From the NCBI GenBank assembly GCA_021820675.1, contig JAKADI010000131.1:1-5973 (forward strand): 5,973 nt of DNA, read 5' to 3'. Below the pieces are notes generated by a model, which was given only the letters and a program-made list of their open reading frames with translations, searched no databases and was not told the DNA's origin. This DNA is from Bacillota bacterium (GTDB lineage Bacteria; Bacillota; Sulfobacillia; Sulfobacillales; Sulfobacillaceae). Positions 1 to 4,768 of the stretch are shown piece by piece. The position numbers and the translations under genes are program-made. The number at the start of each line of letters is the position of its first letter. Position 1 is the stretch's first letter.

Positions 1-144
1 ACTGCCTTCTCCCCCATCCGCCATGGGCTTCAAAATCACCTGGGCATTCGGCACGACCTTAAGGCATCCTTCCGCCATCGCTTGGGCCGCCCGCTGCGCC
101 GAAAAAGTCCCTTTGAAGGAATCCGGTGCAACAACAATTTTCAT
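1..144 (-). CDS. glxK: Glycerate kinase, N-terminal 48 residues (runs off left edge)
   Basis: Reading leftward from the ATG at 144-142 gives 48 uninterrupted codons to the window edge. The peptide opens with MKIVVAPDSFKGTFSAQ and reaches KPMADGGEGS. These are the two hallmark N-terminal stretches of the GlxK/GarK glycerate kinase family (APDSFK and the PxADGGEG nucleotide/substrate loop), at the usual spacing. The enzyme is cytosolic and phosphorylates D-glycerate with ATP; this class typically makes 2-phosphoglycerate. That is the last step after GlxR and feeds lower glycolysis. The ATG overlaps the TGA of the upstream broken gene by 4 bp (ATGA), and no clear Shine-Dalgarno site precedes it, so translation probably depends on ribosomes arriving from the upstream frame. 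The remaining roughly 330 residues lie outside the window, so intactness cannot be judged. The family call is firm; the phosphorylation position is inferred. Confidence 0.9.
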   Translation of the reverse strand, partial: MKIVVAPDSFKGTFSAQRAAQAMAEGCLKVVPNAQVILKPMADGGEGS

Positions 145-875
145 AAACGGTTGCCATCTGGACTGGCCCCAACTAAAATCGGAGGGTCCGCATGATGCAC
201 ACTTCGGTTCTCCACACACGCGCCTGAACTGGGAATCTTACCTGCATTACACAGCCCTTGCGGGTTCAACACTTGTCGTGAGTCTTGCTGGGCTTGGAGT
301 TCCTGATCAGAAAACATGTAGGCCATGTGGCCGATTTTTTCCATCCCGACGCCATGTTCACCAGTAATACTGCCGCCCATATCCACACACACTTCTAAGA
401 TGCGTTGACCCAGGGCCAGCGCTAGTTGCAATTGGCCCTTAATGCGCGCATTATAGCAAATGAGGGGATGTAAGTTACCGTTTCCTACATGTAACACATT
501 GGCCACCACCCCCCCTTCCGTGGCGTGAGAACCACACACGGGATCTAAGACTAATATCTGCTGATGGGAGCGCAAGACCTCTTGCAATGCATCAAAAGGA
601 GGCCTACTGCGAACGCTGACAATTATATCGTCGGGAGAATACTCACTAATCCCCGCGATGCGTTCCGGATAAATCGCTATGGTTGGAGTCTGGCTGGTTT
701 GTAATAAAGGATGTCCCCGGGGCACGAGACGCCAGAGATAATCCGAAGCCAGACGGCAAATCTGTGCTATCTGTTCTTCATAATCGTGGTGTATCCCTAA
801 GACCGCCGCAGGCTCCGAAGGATCAATAGCTGACGTTCCGACGATCTCTGCCAACAACGCGGCTACATGTTGCAT
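141..875 (-). pseudogene. glcD: Chimeric glycolate oxidase remnant: GlcE-like N-terminus joined to GlcD-like C-terminus
   Basis: The 244-residue open frame starts at ATG 875 behind a GAGGAAA site (889-883, 7-nt spacing). Residues 1 to about 126 resemble the first FAD-binding subdomain of a GlcE-type subunit: VPRG at 51-54, EYSPDD, FDALQEVL and LDPVCGSHATEGGVVA. From about 126 the protein abruptly matches the extreme C-terminus of GlcD: NVLHVGNGNLHP, then TGEHGVGMEK at 171-180 and NPQGLCNAGKI at 204-214. The rest of the FAD-binding fold and the substrate-cap region are absent; intact GlcD is about 460-500 residues and GlcE about 350-420. The cofactor loop is also degraded: PRG is followed by HPLLQ instead of the usual GxGTK. 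GNGNLHP replaces the usual GDGNLHP, and VRSRPPF replaces the usual V-x-A-G-x-x-F. A working glycolate oxidase is very unlikely. The frame may survive because its TGA overlaps the glycerate kinase ATG and could couple translation. A divergent short protein with another role cannot be excluded. Confidence 0.8.
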
Positions 876-882
876 ATCGCTG

Positions 883-889
883 TTTCCTC
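883..889 (-). promoter_or_regulatory. Ribosome binding site of the chimeric glycolate oxidase frame
   Basis: GAGGAAA lies 7 nt upstream of the ATG at 875. It supports this start and indicates that the broken frame is still translated. Confidence 0.6.
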
Positions 890-921
890 GCTTCCCCTCG
901 GCACGGTTGTGCGCATTATGA

Positions 922-1830
922 TTAGATTACCGAATCGTTCTGCGCCAAATTGCGCAAGTACTGAATCAAGTAGGAATGGTCCTCGTTGTCATGGCCATGA
1001 GCAAGCAGCACATTCATCATTTCTCGAGCCCCCGCCGTATGTGGCAGGGATACGCCCACTTCCGATGCGGAAGACAACGCAATGCCCAAATCCTTGTGAT
1101 GCAGACGCAGACGAAATCCCGGGTTATACCGTTGCTCCAAAGCCCGTTGGCCATGGAGGTCGAGAATCCGGCTTTGTGCAAATCCCCCTAATAGCGCCTC
1201 GCGAACCCGGACCAAGTCCACTCCAAATTTTTCCCCCAGCGCAAACGCCTCGCCCACCGCTTCAATGGTCAGCGCCACCACGATTTGATTGCAGGCCTTG
1301 GTGACCTGCCCAGCTCCCGCCGGACCCATATATACAATATTTTTCCCGATCACTTGAAAGATGGGCAAAGCCCGTTTATAGACCGCCTCGTCCCCGCCCA
1401 CCATAATAGACAAGGTTCCCGCTTTGGCTCCCACGTCTCCCCCCGATACCGGTGCATCCAACGTGTCGATTCCTCGTTGGCGAGCCGCCTCCGCGAGACG
1501 CTTAGCCATGGTCGGCGCGGCCGTCGTGGTGTCAATCAACAGCATTCCCGACCGGGATGAGGCTAAGAGTCCGTCCTCTGAAAAATAGACCTGTTCAACA
1601 TCAGGGGTGTCTGGCAACATGGTCACCACCACGTCACTCGATTCGGCGACGTGCGCTATGGTCGTGACCACCCGAGCCCCGACGTGTTCTAAACGGGCGG
1701 CGGCCTGCGCACTGCGGTTAAAGACCGTGAGAGCGTATCCCGCCTGCAACAGATTGACGGCCATGGGCTCTCCCATCACGCCCAGACCGATAAGGCCTAT
1801 TCGGCCTGAAATCCCATTTTCATTTTTCAC
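922..1830 (-). CDS. glxR: 2-hydroxy-3-oxopropionate (tartronate semialdehyde) reductase
   Basis: This 302-residue cytosolic enzyme reduces tartronate semialdehyde to D-glycerate with NAD(P)H. It belongs to the beta-hydroxyacid dehydrogenase (HIBADH) family and has normal family length. The Rossmann dinucleotide motif IGLIGLGVMGEPMA spans residues 11-24. The substrate-binding DAPVSGG is at 125-131. The catalytic stretch GAGQVTKACNQ (172-182) carries the predicted catalytic Lys178 and Asn181, and HHKDLGIAL (244-252) is the conserved C-terminal-domain motif. The start is GTG (1830-1828), chosen because GAGGAGG (1844-1838) precedes it by 7 nt and the Rossmann strand begins ten codons in. It lies 34 bp after hyi and 46 bp before the chimeric glycolate oxidase frame. 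The family also contains 3-hydroxyisobutyrate, L-threonate and succinic semialdehyde reductases, but the position between gcl/hyi and glycerate kinase makes the tartronate semialdehyde assignment strong. No key residue appears to be missing. Confidence 0.93.
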   Translation of the reverse strand: MKNENGISGRIGLIGLGVMGEPMAVNLLQAGYALTVFNRSAQAAARLEHVGARVVTTIAHVAESSDVVVTMLPDTPDVEQVYFSEDGLLASSRSGMLLIDTTTAAPTMAKRLAEAARQRGIDTLDAPVSGGDVGAKAGTLSIMVGGDEAVYKRALPIFQVIGKNIVYMGPAGAGQVTKACNQIVVALTIEAVGEAFALGEKFGVDLVRVREALLGGFAQSRILDLHGQRALEQRYNPGFRLRLHHKDLGIALSSASEVGVSLPHTAGAREMMNVLLAHGHDNEDHSYLIQYLRNLAQNDSVI

Positions 1831-1837
1831 GACTCTG

Positions 1838-1844
1838 CCTCCTC
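1838..1844 (-). promoter_or_regulatory. Ribosome binding site fixing the GTG start of glxR
   Basis: GAGGAGG ends 7 nt before the GTG at 1830. No ATG near the Rossmann strand competes, so this site decides the non-ATG start. Confidence 0.75.
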
Positions 1845-1864
1845 GTTAATATTTTGGGGGTGAA

Positions 1865-2644
1865 TCACCGTTTTTGGCGGGGGAGCCACCGGAGACCGGT
1901 CTCGGTATCGCCCGCCGGAATATATTCTAGGCCGACATAGCCCTCGTATCCGCCCTCTTCCAATGCTTGCAGGACAAGATCATAATGGATTTCACCCGTA
2001 CCTGGCTCATGCCGCCCAGGATTGTCCGCAATTTGCACATGGCCGATCCGCGATGCCAACCGTCTAAACGTGCCAATCAACTCGCCTTGCATGCGTTGGG
2101 CATGATACACATCGTATTGCATATAGACGTTGGGCCGTTCAACCGTGTCTAGCAGCATCTCCACCCGGCGCGGAGTATTCATAAAGAATCCCGGAATGTC
2201 GATGGAGTTGACCGCTTCAACCATTAAGCGGATGTTGTGGTCGGCTAACCGGTCCGCTGCGTAACGCACATTGTCCACTAAGGTGGCCAGTGCCTCATTC
2301 TCAGAAAGACCCTCTGGCATTATCCCAGCGAGACAATTGAGGCGTGCACACGAAAGACCACGCGCATAACGAATGGCTTCCTCCACCCCCTCCTGAAACT
2401 CTCGTTGCCTATCTGGAAGGATGGCAATACCCCGTTCACCCGCCTCCCAATGCCCGGCCGGGAGATTGAATAAAACTAATTGCAGGTGATTGCGCGTCAA
2501 GGCATCATGAACGGCGTCAAGCCCGGCAGGATAGGGAAACATCAATTCAACCGCGGAAAATCCCGATGCCTTCGCCGCTTCAAATCGTTCTAAAAAAGGC
2601 CTGTCAGGGTACAGTAGAGATAAATTGGCTGCATAGCGGATCAT
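1865..2644 (-). CDS. hyi: Hydroxypyruvate isomerase
   Basis: This 259-residue TIM-barrel protein of the xylose-isomerase-like family interconverts hydroxypyruvate and tartronate semialdehyde without a cofactor other than a divalent metal. Its length matches E. coli Hyi (258). Visible family features are MIRYAANLSLLY at the N-terminus, ELMFPYP at 33-39, LMVEAVNSIDIPGFFM with predicted catalytic Glu143, QYDVYHAQ with Asp178 and His181, GHVQIADNPGRHEPGTGEI (201-219), and GLEYIPAGDT with the second predicted catalytic Glu240. The frame is open further upstream to 2704, but the start was set at ATG 2644: AGGAAG (2655-2650) sits 5 nt before it, the conserved N-terminus begins exactly there, and the longer version would overlap the end of gcl. 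It begins 28 bp after gcl. The related OtnI (2-oxo-tetronate isomerase) is similar, but the gcl/glxR context favours Hyi. Confidence 0.93.
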   Translation of the reverse strand: MIRYAANLSLLYPDRPFLERFEAAKASGFSAVELMFPYPAGLDAVHDALTRNHLQLVLFNLPAGHWEAGERGIAILPDRQREFQEGVEEAIRYARGLSCARLNCLAGIMPEGLSENEALATLVDNVRYAADRLADHNIRLMVEAVNSIDIPGFFMNTPRRVEMLLDTVERPNVYMQYDVYHAQRMQGELIGTFRRLASRIGHVQIADNPGRHEPGTGEIHYDLVLQALEEGGYEGYVGLEYIPAGDTETGLRWLPRQKR

Positions 2645-2649
2645 CACAT

Positions 2650-2655
2650 CTTCCT
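2650..2655 (-). promoter_or_regulatory. Ribosome binding site fixing the hyi start
   Basis: AGGAAG lies 5 nt upstream of the ATG at 2644, in the 28-bp gap after gcl. It favours this start over the in-frame ATG at 2704, which lies inside gcl. Confidence 0.65.
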
Positions 2656-2672
2656 GCCTTTCGTGGAGACGG

Positions 2673-4415
2673 TTATTGCGGTTCGGATACGAGCGCGATG
2701 TCACGGTCGATCACTTCATCAAATTCGCGGATCTGATCGAGGCTTGGACCCATCGCGGCATCCGCTTCCCGTTCGATAAACACTTCGACCAACACCGGCA
2801 ACTGGTGGCTACGAGACGTCTCTTGAGCCCAGCGCATGGCCACTTCCAAATCGGCAGGGTTCATGACTTTCTTTCCCAATCCCCCCATGGCTTCGACAGC
2901 ACGGACGTTGTCCATCCCGCGGTCTTCATTCAGGTCATAACTAATATCCACGCCAAAGTTCACTCCATATTGATACTTCGAGGGTTGACGAATCAGTCCG
3001 AGGTATCCATTGTTCAACATGACAATGACCATGGGGATGTGATACTGCACCGCCACCGCGATTTCTTCCATGAGAAATTCAAAGGAATAGTCTCCGACCA
3101 CGGCCACCACGTCGTCCTGCGGGCGCGCGCACTTCGCCCCGATAGCCGCAGGAATCTCCCACCCTAGCGGTCCTGCCTGACCGCACACGAGGTAGTGACG
3201 CGGCTTATACACCTGTTGAAACTGCCCTGACCAAATCTGGTATAAGCCAATCGCGGTCGTAAAGATCGCTTCCGCGCCGAAGACGGAATTTAACGCCTTA
3301 AAGACCCGCGCTGGTTTGATCGGCACGGTGTCAATGTCCATGCGGCGATCTTTAGTCTGTTTCAGGAGACCTACCCGTTCAACCCACTCGCTAGGCATCC
3401 GACGGGCCATCCGGGCCCGTGCCGCCGTGACGAGCGCTTCCAGCGCGAGACGCGCATCGGCGACAATACCAAGATCCGGCGGAAATATGCGTCCAATTTG
3501 CGTGGCTTCCACATCAATATGCACAAATTTTCGTCCGCGGGTATACACGTCTAAGTTCCCCGTATGGCGTTCCGCAAACCGCGCCCCCACCGCTATGACA
3601 CAGTCTGATTCCAAAAAAATCTGATTTGCTGCCCGCGTCTGGGTTTGAATGCCTACGGTCCCAACGTACAAGGGATGATCGGCCGGTATCGTGCCCCACC
3701 CCATGAGTGTCGGGGATACCGGTATTTGTAAATATTCTGCCAACTCCATTAATACATCTGAAGCATTCGCATTAATCACGCCGCCCCCCGCCAAAATTAT
3801 GGGACGGTTTGCCCGCACCAGCATGTCCAAGGCCTTTTCAATAGCCGGTAGATAGGGGGGCATAGGAAATACCAGCAAACGGTGGTCGGTATCGGGATCG
3901 TAGTCGATCATGGCCTGCTGTACATCGAGCGGCAAATCGATATGCACGGGGCCCGGACGGCCTTCGCGGGCGATGCGAAACGCTTCCCGAAAAACCCACG
4001 GCACTTGAGCTGGTTCCATCACCAAAAAACTTTTTTTAACGACGGGTTTCACAATCGAACAGATATCTACCGCTTGGAATCCTTCCCGATGCAATTGCGC
4101 GCGTGGTGCTTGACCGGTAATCGTAATCATGGGAATGGAATCCGCCCAGGCCGTGTATAACCCCGTCACCATATTGGTACCCGCAGGGCCTGACGTACCA
4201 ATCGCGACCCCCACTTTCCCGGTCGCCCGTGCCCAGCCATCCGCCGAATGTGTTGCCCCTTCCTCATGCCGCACGGTAATCGAGGTAATCCCCATATTTT
4301 GGGACAAGGCCTTATATAAGGGCAAAATCGCAGCCCCCGGAATCCCAAAGACGACCTCCACTCCTTCCGTTGCCATGACCGCCACTGCCGCTTCCATTGT
4401 CGTCATTCGTGGCAT
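2673..4415 (-). CDS. gcl: Glyoxylate carboligase (tartronate-semialdehyde synthase)
   Basis: This 580-residue thiamin-diphosphate enzyme condenses two glyoxylates into tartronate semialdehyde and CO2 in the cytosol (E. coli Gcl is 593). The domains run in the usual order. The PYR domain covers about 1-165, with VVFGIPGAAI at 21-30 and VRHEEGATHSADGWARATG at 48-66. The central domain covers about 190-330, with DVEATQIGRIFPPDLGIVADA at 301-321. The C-terminal PP domain has CGQAGPLGWEIPAA (411-424) and the cofactor/Mg motif GDYSFEF...LNN (441-469). GDYxFxFLxEE, NNxYLGLIRQ and the CGQAGPLGW block separate Gcl from acetohydroxyacid synthase. Residue 51 is Glu, whereas E. coli Gcl has Val there. 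The start was set at ATG 4415: AAAGGAGG ends 6 nt before it, and from there the N-terminus aligns with E. coli Gcl without gaps. The frame stays open to 4526, but the extra residues look non-coding. It is the first gene of the operon. Confidence 0.95.
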   Translation of the reverse strand: MPRMTTMEAAVAVMATEGVEVVFGIPGAAILPLYKALSQNMGITSITVRHEEGATHSADGWARATGKVGVAIGTSGPAGTNMVTGLYTAWADSIPMITITGQAPRAQLHREGFQAVDICSIVKPVVKKSFLVMEPAQVPWVFREAFRIAREGRPGPVHIDLPLDVQQAMIDYDPDTDHRLLVFPMPPYLPAIEKALDMLVRANRPIILAGGGVINANASDVLMELAEYLQIPVSPTLMGWGTIPADHPLYVGTVGIQTQTRAANQIFLESDCVIAVGARFAERHTGNLDVYTRGRKFVHIDVEATQIGRIFPPDLGIVADARLALEALVTAARARMARRMPSEWVERVGLLKQTKDRRMDIDTVPIKPARVFKALNSVFGAEAIFTTAIGLYQIWSGQFQQVYKPRHYLVCGQAGPLGWEIPAAIGAKCARPQDDVVAVVGDYSFEFLMEEIAVAVQYHIPMVIVMLNNGYLGLIRQPSKYQYGVNFGVDISYDLNEDRGMDNVRAVEAMGGLGKKVMNPADLEVAMRWAQETSRSHQLPVLVEVFIEREADAAMGPSLDQIREFDEVIDRDIALVSEPQ

Positions 4416-4421
4416 AACCAT

Positions 4422-4429
4422 CCTCCTTT
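4422..4429 (-). promoter_or_regulatory. Strong ribosome binding site fixing the gcl start
   Basis: AAAGGAGG is followed by ATGGTT and then the ATG at 4415, a 6-nt spacing. The nearer ATG at 4421 abuts the site and is too close to be the main start, and the upstream ATGs to 4526 have no comparable site. Confidence 0.85.
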
Positions 4430-4463
4430 GGTTTGTTGTTCTCATCAACAGAATAGAAAGCAT

Positions 4464-4472
4464 AGAATAGCA
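4464..4472 (-). promoter_or_regulatory. Extended -10 promoter candidate for the gcl operon
   Basis: On the minus strand TGCTATTCT matches an extended -10 (TG, one base, TATTCT; 4 of 6 bases of TATAAT). A start about 7 nt downstream would give a 5' leader of roughly 40 nt. The palindrome at 4488-4501 would then cover the spacer/-35 region, a classic repressor position. No good -35 hexamer lies 17 bp upstream, so the call is weak. Confidence 0.3.
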
Positions 4473-4487
4473 ATCCTCCACATAACA

Positions 4488-4501
4488 TGACTCGTGAGTC
4501 A
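4488..4501. promoter_or_regulatory. Palindromic operator candidate upstream of gcl
   Basis: The + strand reads TGACTCGTGAGTCA, two perfect 6-bp half-sites (TGACTC/GAGTCA) around a 2-bp centre. It lies 73-86 bp before the gcl ATG. A tight, short-spaced palindrome in this position fits a dimeric regulator such as a GntR- or MarR-type protein responding to a glyoxylate or glycolate metabolite. The regulator is not in the window, so its identity is unknown. The arms are too short, and no U-run follows, for this to be a terminator. Confidence 0.45.
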
Positions 4502-4522
4502 GCCTTGGGAACAATCCGTCAG

Positions 4523-4550
4523 ACAATATCGTGGATGGTGCAAATGTCTA
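4523..4550 (-). promoter_or_regulatory. Alternative -35/-10 promoter candidate for the gcl operon
   Basis: On the minus strand TAGACA (4550-4545) is followed after 16 bp by TATTGT (4528-4523). The -35 matches TTGACA at 5 of 6 bases and the -10 matches TATAAT at 4 of 6. If used, the palindrome would lie downstream of the transcription start. This competes with the extended -10 candidate; the sequence alone does not decide. Confidence 0.3.
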
Positions 4551-4768
4551 ATTCGACATGTGGTGTTCTTCATCTAGGTTATCCCAATCGCTTGTTGACC
4601 CGAAATAATCTCTCTCGATGTCGTGGGCGGTTTCAATAAAAACCATGATGGCCGATGATGGGTCCCCACGTTGTTAGCCCACTCCCCTGCTGCCAGCGTA
4701 GCGCTTGCATTTGCATGGGCACAGATAATTCCCGGTCTCCACCGTCACCTTGGGATACTCCTGCGCGG

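Larger units (their letters stand above)
4416..4768. other. Intergenic region between the DadA-like gene and gcl
   Basis: These 353 bp contain no gene I can name. The gcl-proximal third holds the ribosome binding site, promoter-like elements and a perfect palindrome, listed separately. The distal part has two short open stretches in the same minus-strand frame, interrupted by a TAA at 4676-4674, with some coding character (see findings). I see no convincing hairpin plus U-run terminator behind the DadA-like gene. The run TTTTT at about 4641-4637 follows only direct CATCAT repeats, not a stem. Read-through into the gcl operon therefore remains possible. Confidence 0.6.

Noticed and set aside
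23..367. 114-residue plus-strand ORF at the left edge
   Set aside because: It is antisense to the glycerate kinase start and the GlcD-like tail, both recognisable from conserved motifs.
867..1304. 145-residue plus-strand ORF opposite glxR
   Set aside because: It is a proline/arginine-rich antisense shadow of a well-conserved reductase gene, with no domain or supporting ribosome binding site.
2645..2704. Longer hyi start at 2704, overlapping the end of gcl
   Set aside because: The ATG at 2644 has an AGGAAG site and begins exactly at the conserved Hyi N-terminus; the extra 20 residues are gcl's tail in another frame.
2676..3167. 163-residue plus-strand ORF opposite gcl
   Set aside because: It lies wholly antisense to the conserved C-terminal domain of gcl and has no recognisable domain; it is open because of codon bias on the other strand.
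4416..4526. Longer gcl start at 4526, adding 37 residues
   Set aside because: The extension has no Shine-Dalgarno site and no resemblance to Gcl, and it crosses the promoter and palindrome. AAAGGAGG sits at ideal spacing before the ATG at 4415, where the family N-terminus begins.
4630..4680. Rho-independent terminator behind the DadA-like gene
   Set aside because: A short T run (TTTTT) follows CATCATCGG/CATCATGG, but these are direct, not inverted, repeats and form no stem longer than about 3 bp.
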